Below are positions 38,801 through 51,300 of a stretch of 64,000 bases of DNA, in pieces (position 1 is the first letter of the stretch; every line of letters starts with the position of its first letter). Made by a program: the position numbers and the translations under genes. The notes beneath the pieces were generated by a model. That model saw nothing but the letters and a program-made list of their open reading frames with translations, was not told the origin of the DNA and ran no database searches. The DNA comes from Trichuris trichiura (taxonomy: Eukaryota > Nematoda > Enoplea > Trichinellida > Trichuridae), in assembly GCA_037903355.1 (NCBI GenBank), contig JBAJFE010000025.1, positions 744,001 through 808,000 of the forward strand, read 5' to 3'.

Positions 38801-41701
38801 AGCGAACTGATATACAAATTCTGCATCCAAGTAATGACAGAAATCATAGCTCCCCCATTTCAGCAAGGTCGTATCCCTGCGCTTTGTCCACCCATGGAAG
38901 AGCGCGTACAAGTCAGTGCAAAAGCCGTGCTTCCGTTGAACCCTGCTTCGACTCGGATCAAAGTACTCCTAGTATTGACCCATCAAAAGGCAACAAAGCT
39001 GATCGGAAGCGGTCAAAAAGATTTTCGGTCACGTTGAATGTTGAGGGTATTATTCGCATGTTCAATGAAAAGCATAAGAAGAGCAATGGTTTAAGAGTAA
39101 CGTTAGTTAAAAAGCCTAACCAAGAGAAACCTTGCAACTTGCCGTCAGCACATGAAACTGTATGCCCTTCCACCGCAAATGCTATAGAACCGGTAGCGTA
39201 CACGAAAAAGGTGAAAGGAACCGCGTTTTCCGCAAGCAACTGTCAAGCAAAAGAATTAGCAAGTGACTCGAAACGAGAACGCATGATGGATGTGGTTTTG
39301 GTTGCGCCTTGGGCAAGCACTCTTCCAAATGACGCTGAGTCGTCTTCTTCGATTACGGGGTGCTCAGGAAAGTGTCGTCAACCGTGCGCTGCGAAGGATC
39401 CGAAGAATAGCGAAATGTTTCCGTTAAAAGATGCAAAAGTTGCGGGAAAAAACCCTGATAGCATACATGATCTCTACGATCTTATGCACGAATTCGACAA
39501 CGAAAATATTGAATTCACAGAGCCGAAGTTTCCAATCAATGCAGGACCTGTGATTGTTACAACGCCTCAATTGAATAATAAGCACTCCGTAAATGACGCA
39601 CGGTCTTTCCAGCCTACTAATGACGCCGTTAAGCGAAAAAACTTCAAGCCGGTTCACCGAACAAAGCAGACAAACTTCTATAACGGGATGGACTGTTCGG
39701 TATGCAGCGATCAGTTGATTGTAGCGTTTGGGAGTGGCAGCAAATGTCTTTATGACTCTGCTTCTCCGAGTTCACGTTCCGCCGGCCGACTCAGCGAAGC
39801 AATGAGTGCTTCAACGGTGGAACCAATATGGCAACCTTGCGAGAGCAGAGCGCAGGAAATGGAAACGCAGTGTGAGGAGAAGCATTATGATAATTTGGAA
39901 TGCGGAGACATGCCTGAACTGTTGGCTCAGAAAAAACTTACTGATTTAACTACCAGTGTGAACATCCAGCAGGTTGAACCGCTATGTTCATCTGTGTCCG
40001 CTGCCTGCAGCAATGAAGGTCCATGGATGAGACAGGAGAGTGTCACCAAATCAGAACCTGACAATTTTGAGAAAAAGCATCTTTTCCATACAGCGCAATG
40101 TGCTACAGATTCCTCGAATCCAGCAACGCCGTCTAATTTTCATTATAGTAAGCAAAGCCAAAGTGAAGTGTTAGCAACTTCGAGAAGTTACTGCTTGTCA
40201 GGGGGTATTTACCAGGTCGACGCGAAAGAGTCGGCATGCAAAAGCGGGACGTCCCATCGTCCAAAAGCCAACTCGCTGCCACGGTATCTTATGCGGAGTC
40301 TGCTCACCAAACTCATGGCGAGCAATTCGACAAAGCACTTGAAGCAATCAAAGCCAATCTTCTGTGATGTTCTGTCACTCTCTTTGGTAAACGTCACGTC
40401 GGACTTGTCCAGCCGAGAATTGCAAATCCGCAAGAGCACTTCAAGCGCGCTCCCGTCTTCTCAGCAGGTGGAATCGAGTTCGACTGCGACAAAGCTTCTT
40501 CCCTGGCAGCAAACTTCTTATTCTTACCCGAGCAGCAAAAGTAAGTTTTTCCTTTTAAATAAATATTTTAAAAAATATATAGATGCTTTAAATTTGCATA
40601 ACTAATCGACTTGCGCCGTTCTTCTACGTCAAATGTGACTTGGTGTAGGTATAGGATCTGTGTTAGCTTCAACAATCTATCAATATATTTTGCACGATTA
40701 ATTATGATACGGGAGATGCATTATTTGTTTACGGATCAACCGGTTGAGGAAGTGCAAAATATGCGAGTCTTTAGGTCTCTTGTCAGCTCATACTCGGTAC
40801 AAAAGCAGAATAGATGAACGTGTATTGTTTATGTGATATTGAATGTTCAGTGTTTTTTTCAGCATCTGAGGTTGTGGTTTTCACCTTCCTTATTGTAGCT
40901 ATGCGTCTTCTTTTCATGATATTTATCTTCATGCTTGAAATGTTTTTTATTACGGATTATGTCTCACTGAGAATACAAAAGCTTTTAATGAGGGTCCGTA
41001 GCTTTCAGGTCGCTCGTGACCCGTCCTCAGCGATACTAAAAGTAAATGTAAATAGCAAATGCAAAGTACATTACTTTTAGTACCGCTGAGGACGAGTCAC
41101 GGGTGACCCGAAAGCTATGGACCCTCATTATAAAATGGTGTACTCTTAGCGGGACAAAATCCGTAGGAAGAAACATTTCGAGCATGAAAACCTACAGTCC
41201 CGCACCAAAAAGCTATATTTTCAAAAAAATATTTATCTTCTTAAGCTTTCCTCAAAATTTAGAATGCGTCCATACCCTTTTTTAATTCCACTTCCACGCA
41301 GCCAAAAGATCCAAGAAGGATATTCGGATTTTGTATTGCTAACCTGATAATTAAGCTCACCAGTAGGCTAACTGAATCAAGCTGAACGATGGTGTATACT
41401 GGTAACTAATGGGCGGAAGGTCATTTTAAAATGATGAGCATTGCTGGTGTGAGCAAAGAGGATTTCATGGCTCAAACTTTGAAATCCAGAACTCTCCAAA
41501 ATCTGTAATTTTCTTGAGCATTGACTTGACTTCACAAGCGAAAAACTCGGCGCGAACTCTCGTGATGCGTCAAGGCCTTTCGTCAGCCTACAAAACCAAA
41601 AACAGACTCTTGCAACAAGGACGTCTGTTAATGAAGAGGAATACAGCAAGATCATCCGGCAAAGAATCCCACCATTGGGTGATTCTCTTCCTGCTCATTA
41701 A
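32825..41701 (+). CDS. very large Ser-rich, probably disordered protein of unknown function
   Basis: I do not recognise this gene. Three long exons join in frame: 32825-33680 (ends GACGAAG|GTAAGC, phase 1), 36489-37828 (after CTTTCTGAAG, ends ATGATG|GTAAGT) and 38260-40540 (after ACTTTCAG, ends AAAA|GTAAGT). Together they give about 1490 residues. Exon 1 is Ser/Thr-rich and ends in a strongly basic stretch (KWRERASKRRKQRLSASRKR), a possible nuclear localisation signal, then an acidic SGESDEG. Exon 2 opens acidic (EEQKGDEEQEEEEVPLE) and has a helical patch (SLEEATKRVDELLRAAALR). Exon 3 is long, Ser/Lys-rich and lacks a known domain. A likely terminal exon is 41539-41701 (SEKLGANSRDASRP... to IPPLGDSLPAH, TAA). 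An intermediate exon ending at 40774 (PVEEVQNMRVF) is plausible but its acceptor does not match the exon-3 phase, so the 3' structure is unresolved. Intron 1 is 2.8 kb; it could separate two genes. Confidence 0.6.
33681..36488. other. 2.8-kb intron or intergenic gap
   Basis: This is intron 1 of the large Ser-rich gene if exons 1 and 2 belong together, as their matching phase suggests. A strong acceptor-like TTAAACTTCCAG ends at 35265 ahead of a 100-codon open stretch (to 35569), but no matching donor was found. An imperfect hairpin with CGTCATGC arms spans about 34742-34802. Nothing else is supported. Confidence 0.4.
37901..37934. repeat. (ACT)n(ATT)n microsatellite
   Basis: A run of ACT triplets passes into ATT triplets, inside the intron 37829-38259 of the Ser-rich gene. 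Confidence 0.9.
40987..41129. repeat. imperfect fold-back palindrome, relative of the 23-kb element
   Basis: The arms start AATGAGGGTCC and end GGACCCTCATT. About 60 bp per arm pair with several mismatches around a loop of about 25 bp (41047-41070). The core AGCTTTCGGGTC...GTCCTCAGCGGT closely parallels AGCTTTCGGGTC...GTCTTCAGCGGT in the 23026-23232 palindrome. It probably sits in the last intron of the Ser-rich gene. Confidence 0.75.
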
Positions 41702-44175
41702 AATTAAAAACTATTTTTTGAAAGTATCTTTACCCAGTGCGTCTAAACAGCATATGAAATGTGAGCGAACTTCATGTTTAAGGGTAGGCCTTATCCCCTT
41801 AAATCTGTAACAGATTTTCTCTAAAGCATTCTTTACGCACTAATGCAATAACTGATTCAACATGCAACTGCTGAGCATTTCAGTAAGAAACTTTGGCAAT
41901 GAGTTGGCCTTTTAATATTGAAAGGGAGAAGAAGTTAGGAGTAACTTTTGCAGCTGTGCTTGATTAGAGGGCACAGTAAGAAAACTTGCGTACTTTTCTG
42001 GTTGAGTGTAAGCTTACTTCAGAATAACAGCTGTTTAGCACTGCAGTTCGTAGGTCAGCAAAGGAATTCGATAGCTGAAGGTCTTAAGTAGTTTTATTTT
42101 CTTTGCATGCTCTTTTAGTGAGAATTTGAAAATTGCTGACTTTTCCATTTGAAAGTCGCTTTCAATTGACATCTAAGTTCCTGATAACCTTTTCCTTAAG
42201 AGTTGGCAACAGCCCTTTGCCATTTTTATCCTCTCATTTTTTAGTATTAATAATGCACTTTCTGTGTGCCTTTTTTTCTGGCATTTCTGTGATGGCTATC
42301 GTGCCACAGATTCGCAGAAGATGTCACGTTTGTTGATCATACGTAACTAAATACACAGCAAGAAACTTAGCTATGCAAACATTTCAAAGGATTCCAACTT
42401 ACTATGACGGTAAAGGAAATGCGGTTTTGTAGTAAACTTATTTACGGAAGAAGCCGCTGTAACCGGTTTTTTCCTTAGATAAATACGTAATGGAAATCTA
42501 CATATCCGTTACGCAAAGTTACGCTTTTAAAATCATGCGGTTTTGTTGAACATTCCTATTTAACTATCGTATTACAAGTCTGCCATTATTCCGTCGATGA
42601 AGCACTTTGCTTGAAATTAGGCCTACATGCCGCAATGCTGTTTTACAACGTGACGTGACCTGAAACGTCAAAAAGAAATTGAGCATTCACACTTCCCTTT
42701 CAGACACTATCGTATGTCTTTTTTGGTTTTGAAAATTCCATCACGCTGTTTCATTGGCTTAACGTGTACCCTAGTGACGTCTCTCTGCGTGACCTGAAAA
42801 AGACGGCTTATTTTTCTAACGCTTGAATGACTTCGCAAATACACGTCATTCAAATCCTTATCTTAAACCTTACCAAATTTTAATATATTATTAACGGTAC
42901 GTGCTTGGAAAACTCGTTGCACTTTTGTCGGTGGTCGGAAGGAATGTCAGTGTACTTCTACTTGCTCCATAAGACTGTTGCCTTTGCAGGAATGCCGTAC
43001 ATAGGCAAAAACTAAACGCAAGCACAAAAACGGTCCGCTAGATTAATCTAAGCGTAAACTATTAATTTTGATTAGAGAGTGAAGCTTCGTCCGGGTAAAG
43101 ATAGAGTTCAGCAACGATTGATAGAGCAATTGCTTTTTGCCGCGCGCGTCATAACTTTCTTAAAATGGCAATGATTATTTTGCTTGTATGCGCGTTTACA
43201 AAAGTGTCTCTGTTTCAGCGCGAAAGTCGTTTCACATGCCGAACCAGCTGAAAAGCGCTTTCTCGAACTTCTGGAGAAAAAAAACTCCGGTTTAGGGTCG
43301 TATCGCAACGGAACCTACGCAAGTGGGTCAGTGATAAGAAAGAGCATCGAATTCGACAGCCAGTTCTGCTGTGGAATACAAAGGGGCTCTTTCACGCATA
43401 TTTTTCTGTTACGTATCTTCCGTTTTGCTAAGTGTCCAATAAACAGTTAGAAAATTATTGCCTAATTTAAGCTAAGGGTGTCCATCCAGTTGAGCCGGGA
43501 ATTGTTAGCGCGCCGAGCGTTTATCTATATAATCCTTCAAGTCTTATGCGGTTCAACGTATGTCTTAACGGAAATTTGACAAATTTGATAAAGCTGAGTC
43601 GCTGATGATAATAATTCGGCCAATATCTAAGTGACATTAGTGACAACAATAAGACGAAATATTGTTCATAGTGTATTTTTTATGTTTTATGCTTCGCTGA
43701 AGCGAAACGATCGGAAATGATGAACAACTTCACACTGCTAGAAAGAAGTATGCGCATTATGGCGCAGTCTTCGAAACTTCTGCAAAGTGTGCAAAATTGG
43801 CAACTTATTCAGGCAGGTAGTATGACTTCGAGTCAAAAAGATGAATGAGCATTCAGTAACGCGCTCACTGTCAATAGGTCGCGTCGTTGAAGAAGCATGC
43901 CTTGATGTTATTAGCGGGGCAGTGTTTTCTACTTTTTTCTTTAAAAGTGTTTTGCGAATGCGTTGCTTTGAAAATGACCTTTCGTGACCTAATACACCAA
44001 GGTGCTGGCAGTGAAAGTGCTCAGTTTGCCTTGTCATGCCGTGACACGAAGCAAAGATGAAAGATGGTGCTCTGTCGGTCTATGCGTCTGACCTGTTAAA
44101 CTCTAACTGGGTGAAAGCAAAAGGATTCGTATTTATTGAAGTTCGGAAACGAGTCAGACTTTGAATCGGCTCTCC
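41702..44175. other. intergenic region upstream of the cuticle collagen
   Basis: No supported gene. A + open frame at 43184-43450 and a minus frame at 43738-44037 have no domain signature. The sequence just before 44176 presumably includes the collagen promoter, but I see no clear element. Confidence 0.5.
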
Positions 44176-45309
44176 ATGGATGGTGCCTGTCGAATCAAAG
44201 CATACAAATTTGTTTCCTACTCCGCAGCCACTTTTAGCGTTGTTGCCGTTTTGTCCGCATGCATTAGCCTTCCTGTCATTTACAATTACATACAGCATGT
44301 GAAATTACAAATGCACCGGGATCTCATGCTATGCAAGGTAAGATGTTCATAGGTAGCACGTATGTGTGAAAGAAAGTTTCAGCAATCCACCCATGAGGTA
44401 TTACATGAGGTGAAATACCACAGAGGAGATACTATGGATGTGGGAAATCGCAGAAAACGTGATGACGCTAATTCAACTAGCATTCAGGCTGATTATCCTG
44501 CCAAAGAAGACGACAGCTGTGATCGTAAGCTATTCTAGTGGAATGGCTTAAAATTAGGGGATTTAAAATGTCCATATGCAGATTGCTGCATCGCAGGCCC
44601 TCCTGGACTACCTGGAGTCCCTGGTCGGCCTGGCAAACCTGGTAGACCCGGTTTACCAGGAATACCCGGAACACCAGGGGAACCTGCACAACCGCCCTGT
44701 GAATCTTTTGCTCCTCCTCCTTGTAAGCCCTGTCCTCCTGGACCACCTGGGCTGCAAGGTCCTCCAGGTCCACCAGGTAATGCGTATTATCTTGAATAAC
44801 AAATATCAACGAGTAGCGCGGACATTATTTAATGATTCAGGAGACCCTGGTGAAGCAGGCAATCCAGGTAGGCCTGGAAAAGATGCTGCCATGGGACCAC
44901 CTGGGCCTCAAGGCCCACCTGGACCACCTGGCGCTCCTGGACCGGATGGTGCGCCTGGAGACCCCGGTATTCCTGCGCAAAGTCAACCCATGATTCCTGG
45001 CGAACCAGGTGAACCCGGTGATCCTGGTCCTCAGGGTCCGCCAGGCCCTCCTGGAGATCCCGGAATGGTTCGTGTTGGAAGAATTTCGTCTCTCCTAATG
45101 ATGTTACGAGGTGAATTTAGGATGGAGAACCGGGTCCTCCCGGTCTCAAAGGCCAAAAAGGAATCCAAGGACCACCGGGACCAGATGGGCTTCCAGGTCC
45201 GATTGGTCCTCCAGGACCTCCTGGCCAACCCGGTGAGAAGGGTATTTGTCCGAAGTACTGCGCCTTGGACGGAGGTGTCTTCTTTGCCGATGGAACTCGT
45301 AGAAGATGA
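44176..45309 (+). CDS. nematode cuticle collagen
   Basis: Structural collagen of the nematode cuticle, secreted by hypodermis. Five exons (44176-44337, 44383-44524, 44582-44776, 44841-45067, 45121-45309) join in frame to 304 residues. The N-terminal Col_cuticle_N domain has a membrane-type segment ([20 protein letters not shown]) followed by [18 protein letters not shown]. Exon 2 ends its non-collagenous region with NRRKR, the conserved subtilisin-like processing site. A Cys pair (CDHCC) precedes the first Gly-X-Y block, which is broken by a Cys/Pro-rich spacer ([14 protein letters not shown]). Two further Gly-X-Y blocks follow, interrupted at PAQSQPMI. The C-terminus [20 protein letters not shown] is a typical cuticle-collagen end. 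Start ATG 44176 is the first in frame before the hydrophobic domain. Antisense and off-frame open frames across it are shadows of the repetitive sequence. Confidence 0.95.
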
Positions 45310-48300
45310 GATTAGCAGCTACAAGCATTCATTGGCAACAGTTGAACTACGCGTGTTGGATCGATCTTCGTTTACGTTCTTTGAACTTACCATCATTGGG
45401 AGCATATCATCAACTGTAGAGCATTTACGTTTGATGCAGCATTCCTGTGTTGTTGCTTAATGAATTACGTTCTTTGTTACAAGCTGTGCCAACAGGTCAT
45501 TCGAGAGCAACGAAAACGTTGTCGCTGGTCAAAAAATGGGTAAGCACAAACTGCAATAGAGGAAGGTTAACTCTATTCTTTTTGTCACAGCTGATAGATA
45601 GTGTAATTTATAAGCACACCAACAATGAAGTGACAACTTAAAACCAGACGACGAGGAATTCGCAAGTTTTTTTATTTCGTCCACTTAGCTAATAGCGTTC
45701 ATCTTGTTTAAATAACTGATTGAAATTCCCTCAAAAACATTCCTAGGAAAAACTTAGCGTTATGCAGACATCGTATTTTTCCCAGGCAGGTTACTCAACT
45801 AAGATAGGCTGTCAGGAAACCATTTAAGAATAAAATTGTTGCCGAGCGGTATTTAGAACGTGTTGCAACAATATTAAACTATTTGCAGTTAAGGATCGCG
45901 TTACCTCATTGCAAGCTCATCTCTATTCGCTTGTCTTGTAATAACTGTTATCGATTCAAAGGTTTGTCCAACTTTAAAAAGCTTTTTTCTGGCAGTGTTG
46001 TCCAATATGCAAAAGTATGTTAAGGAAACTGAGTGCTAAAATAGGCGAACTAAGAAAAACGTGAAAAGCCCACAGCCTGATATATACTGGGAACGTTACC
46101 TTGTTTCATTAGAGCCACCACGTCGTTATATGACATCCGAAGGACTGTCTAGAAAAATGCAATGGCGATTAAGTGAAAACTAACTTTGTCCCTGAAGCTC
46201 AGATAACGTTTTCTCCGGTTCCTGCGAACCATATGAACTCCGCTTTACAAGTGAGCAAACTTTCGGCTAAACGAATATCGGAAGTAAAGTTCGATAACGT
46301 TTTTTTAAAAATGACCAAAGCACCCTCTCTGCGGGGAAGATCAATAATTTGCCTGCTTTGTTCGCATTGCATTTTAAGGCAGGGCCATTTTAAGCAATGT
46401 CATCTATTTAGCTGCTGTGCCGCCAGCCATTACGCTGACGTTATTACCTACTTGAAGTCAGGTCAAAGAATTTGCAAGGGACTCTCCCGCTGAGAGAAAA
46501 TTCACTCTGCAACATTTCGTGCTTCAGCAGCCATCACGACCCAATAACGAAACGTTGCTGCTTTACTTTCAGTTAATACGGAATAGCAGAGTTTTAGAGA
46601 TTGGAAAAGCACAAATTTAGAGATAACTTTTGCGCGCAAAATATTTAATCCTTTCTATATTTTGAGTAAACCTACTAATACGGCACTCGGATACAATGCT
46701 AACTTCCCTGATGCGAAGTATTTCATCTCGCCTCTTACCTTATTTTTTAACATGTAGACATGATGTACCTGAGCATTTTGTTAGCCTGCATTTATAAAAG
46801 TAAGTTCTGTCCACTCTGTTTTAATAGTATTTCATTCCCTAAGCGCTCATTGAATTCTCGTGATATAGCGCATAACTTCCAGCAGACTACTCTGCAATAA
46901 AAGGAAATCTGAATGGAAGCCTACTTTTTTCTTTCAAGACAGCCATCAGCTTTACAATATTGCCATAAGTCACTTTTGTAGTGGTAATTAAATGGCATTG
47001 GTTTTTGAAGCGTACAAGAAATGTTGCTGAGTTCATCGGATGGAACCTGGTTGAATGTTGGGACATAAGTTCACTTTTTGCTTGTCATCTTCTCTGGCAC
47101 GGATCGAATAACTGTCAGCAATGTCAAACGCGTAAGTGACTGCTCTGGTACGCATTAGTCTCGTGCTAGATTAGGCCAACCGAAATACTCAGATAGGTTG
47201 AAATAACAAACATAGGGAGCGTTTTTTAAAACTAATTCGTTCATTTACTTTATCTGTCAAAGCAGCTGTCAGCTAAGCAACTATTTTGACCAGTATACTA
47301 ATGAGTGTAAGTGAATAGGAGCAAAGGCGAATGCCGTTGAAAAAGTAATTACGGTGATTGTCTAAGCGATTCATTTTATTATACGGCATCAATGAAATAA
47401 CTGCCGTTTGAAGGTGGCGCAGCAACCTTCTGAAAGCCTTCCTGAGCGACCGTGAAATGCGATGCCCCATCGGAACAACCTTTTATGGTAATACAAAGAG
47501 ACGAGCGATGACGTAAGCATGATCAATGGAAATTAAAATACGCTTTTAGTTCGGGAAACTGAATGGTAGCTTTCTCCTCCTGACTTAATTTTCAAAGGAA
47601 ATGCTTATGCTTTGGTTAAGCTCCAACCGGCTAGGTAGTGACCAACTGCGCGCGAGATATTTTTTTCTATATAAGCTTTAGGCTTAACGACATTCGCCTT
47701 GCCAAACTTTTTCATGGCTTGGAAACGATTGTACCAACAAGCGAATTGCAAGCTTGCCGCTCAGATGACGCTGCACAACTGCGTCGAATTTTTCTCAAAA
47801 CAACATTGAAATATTAATGTGAGAAATGAAGAAAGAACTAACAAAAACTGCAATGCAGGTCGAACGTTTGGAGTTGTATGGGCAGACAATCTTTCCAGCC
47901 AAATGGTTCCAAGCAATGTAGAGTTGAAAAGATGTCGGAACTATTTGGTTGCAACAACCTTTTCCAACTTTAGCCATTGTAGCTAACAAAGGGAGTCCCC
48001 TCAACTGTTGTTCTCAATAATAGTATCTTTTTGCATTATTTACTGCTCTTTTGGCTAACCTCTAAAAGTTGTCGAGCAGAGACGATTTTGTCTGGCGGAA
48101 ATGACATTCAAATTAAGCGCATGTCAGAGAAACGATCTTTTAGGCGGCAAAAAATGGCGAACGAACTTTGAAAACGAGTTTGTCGACAAAAGGAACAGAC
48201 AGTTTGATTTGCTGTTCGATGCTTTCGTCGACTTTAATGGTCGCGCTTGTTGATTAGCAAAGGCACTTTGAAAGCGATTGTGCCGCTGACTCGTTCCATC

Positions 48301-51300
48301 GCTCCCTTCAGCCTTCGCTTTGTTGAAGGAGCGGTGCCTTTAATTTTTGCCCAATAATTGTACATCATTAGTGGTTCATTGGAAAACCCTGAATGTACCA
48401 GTTTGTCATTCGATCTACTCAGTGTTCCAATTAGACCCAATCTTCCTGCTACTATCAATCACTACGAGCTAATGAGTCGAACTGGCCAAGAAAGAGCCGT
48501 TCAACTGGCCGGCACAAAACTGTGATTATGACTTAAGGCGCCTTATCAAAATCAGCCAACTGGCAAGTAGCCACAAGCGGATTAGATTTACGATGCACAT
48601 TATTTTGACCGACCGTATGTTATGGAGAAAAATTTGATTCCGCTTCGTGATCCATCACAGTGCTCGCACCAGTGAGGGATTAGTGAGGCGGACAAATATG
48701 ACTACTTATTTAATCATAGATTCGATTGTTGCCAAGGTCATTCCCACCGGTTGACTATGTCGGCAGTTCGTATGGCCAAGGATTAGGCAACAGAAACCGC
48801 TTTGCCTAACTACCTTCCGTCAGTGTTTCCAATGAACCGTTTGCCTATTAGTTGGACAAAGAATCGGCAGCCAGGGAGTCAGTCGCGTATGGAAACAGTT
48901 ACGAGCAGCGGTGTGCAACTGACCTCCCTTTGTTTTTACACAGAGTAGACCGTTGACTTGCTAAGCGGCTTTCACACCCGGACAGCTATCTTCAACAGGA
49001 AGCAATCGCGGCACAGCTGGTCTGCGTCCATAATTGGCGTCGTGGGGGTGCCTATGCTTTTGTGGCTTTTCATATAGCCAGCAGATGTTGGCAATGTTCA
49101 TCCATTGTCCACTTTGCCATCACACCGTCCCTAGGTGTGCAATCAAATGCAGCGGGACACAGGCCTTAGCTGCCTTCATAAAGAGGTAATATTGCCTAGC
49201 GCAAAGCTTGCTTGAACAAAATAAAGTCGTAAAACCATACAAATGAACATGCCGTCTTTGGAAATTCTTTTTGCGGCGAACCTAGGGCAAAGGTCCAACG
49301 CTCGCAAATATCGTTGTGCACCCATTTTGCTTAATCAACCTTGGATGTCCCTCCCTATTCGGTTAACGTTTCTTTAAAACTGTTATGGTCTTCCATCGGT
49401 TGACTTGCCAAGTCTATGATCATCTCGCCTCATTATTCTTTTACGCCTTACCTTTCGGTGCCATTCCGCCGCGGGGAGTTTTCTATATCGACGGCACTTT
49501 TCTCCGGTCCATTTATGGAACAACTTTTGCGACTAAAAGCAACTCCGGACAAATTGCCCCACAGTATGTTGAACAAAGAGCGCTAATTCACAGGGAGTTG
49601 CGCTTCGAGCGCTTTAGGACGCCTAATACAGCCTAAGCGGAACTTGCAACTGGGCATTTTGAATGACCAAAACGAACAAAGGAATTATGCGACCTGTTAG
49701 GGAGGGCTGAGGCCACCGACTTTCGATTTGCTCATCAAGGCGGCCTTAAAGCTATTGTCAATTTTGGTTATTGATCAGCAAAGCATGCAGGTTGAACGTT
49801 GCCCACCGTCGAAATAGGAAAGTTTGAATGTTATGCCCATAACTGGTGGTACGCCGCTCCTGCAGGTTTCCAGTGAGTAAGTGTGAGGCTTCTTTATCTT
49901 AGTTTTTCATGGCACTTTTCCCAAACGCGTTAAGATAAGGATGAAAACACCATTGCAACCTCTTTTCGACAAATAGAATACGCGTTTTAATTTAACATTC
50001 GTTTAGGTGACCCTATTTGATTTCGAGCCTCGCTTGATGCCTTTCGCATAGGTTGAGGGAAAAATTTACGATACAATGACTGCGTAGATGTCATGCCAAG
50101 GTAAATGAAGTTAAGGCAGCTGAGCGTATTGTCTCGTTTGACCGATCGCGTCCGTCAAAGTCTTACTTGACAACAGTAACTTACGTAGCGTTTTATTTAC
50201 TACATCCACGCTTGGTATGGTCACCATATGGCTCCAAGACATTTCCTCTGGCTAATTTGACTAACAAGGTCGTCACAGAGTTAGATCGCTGCGACGTCCG
50301 ACGCGAAAGGCATGTTAATAAATTTGTCTATATCATTGTAATTTATTAAAAGATTGAAAGCCTTATGCGACCCAGACATCATTTGATTTAATGTTTTGAT
50401 ATAAGACCAAAAATGATGCTTTACTGTCATTCTAAAGCTGAACAGTTCGCTTTTCCCACTATAGTACTGCTGCTGGCGTTTCCCAAGCATTAAGCTTGAG
50501 TTTATGAAAGCCATCATCGCGGCTGAAATAAAGTAGTCAGCTACGCGTGGTGGATTAGATATCAGACTAAGACGTCTTTGTTTATTGCGTACAGGCAATC
50601 ACTATGGGATTTGAAGTTTTTTTCTTGAAAGTTAGCCTTTCTTGAGAACCAGACTCGCGACGTTCCACTTCGTAAAGCAACGTTGGGAAAACATTTGAGC
50701 TTAACTTGGGGCTGCCAATGGTTCCGTTCCAAGTAGGTTGCGATAAATAATGCAGACAAATGCCTCATATGTCGCGTGACTGACTGCCACTGCCTCTCAA
50801 TTAGTTCCTGCTTGACCCGCTTGCCCGCCGTGCAAAGGCTATACGCCTTTGATTTTCGTTACCATCTGTTCGTCGGACGACCTCCATTACTGTCACTTGT
50901 TTTATCGTCAGTATTGGTGATCAATGACAAGTTCGCGCTTGGGAACGCCTCAGGTCTTCAGCTGGTGCCATTTTCACCTTACAAAAGCATTCCCTTAACA
51001 ATAACCAATAAACGCGAAGTCTTTTTGTCCCCTGTTAACCCTGTTCCCCGGTGGGCAGCTCGTATAGGTAGTGCTTTAAGTGGGGCTGCTATGCTTTCAC
51101 AGTTAGCATATTGAGCTAATTACGGTAAGCTGAGCCATTTCCCCCTTACATATCGATTTTGCTTCTTGTTCAGCTCCATTGTTTAGTAGTAGTCCACACA
51201 CTGACAATATAGAAATGCTTACAAAATCCCTCTGTTACTTTCTAGAATTCGCAATTCATGTTCCGTTAGCTCACCTTGGACTCACGCCGTGTTTTCACAC

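Noticed and set aside
40814..41080. Open frame with a strongly hydrophobic segment, considered as a tail anchor of the Ser-rich protein
   Set aside because: Its C-terminal half is translated palindrome sequence and a better terminal exon exists at 41539-41701. Kept as an alternative only.
44477..45328. Antisense and off-frame open frames over the collagen
   Set aside because: Gly-X-Y repeat DNA lacks stops in several frames; the spliced collagen explains the region fully.
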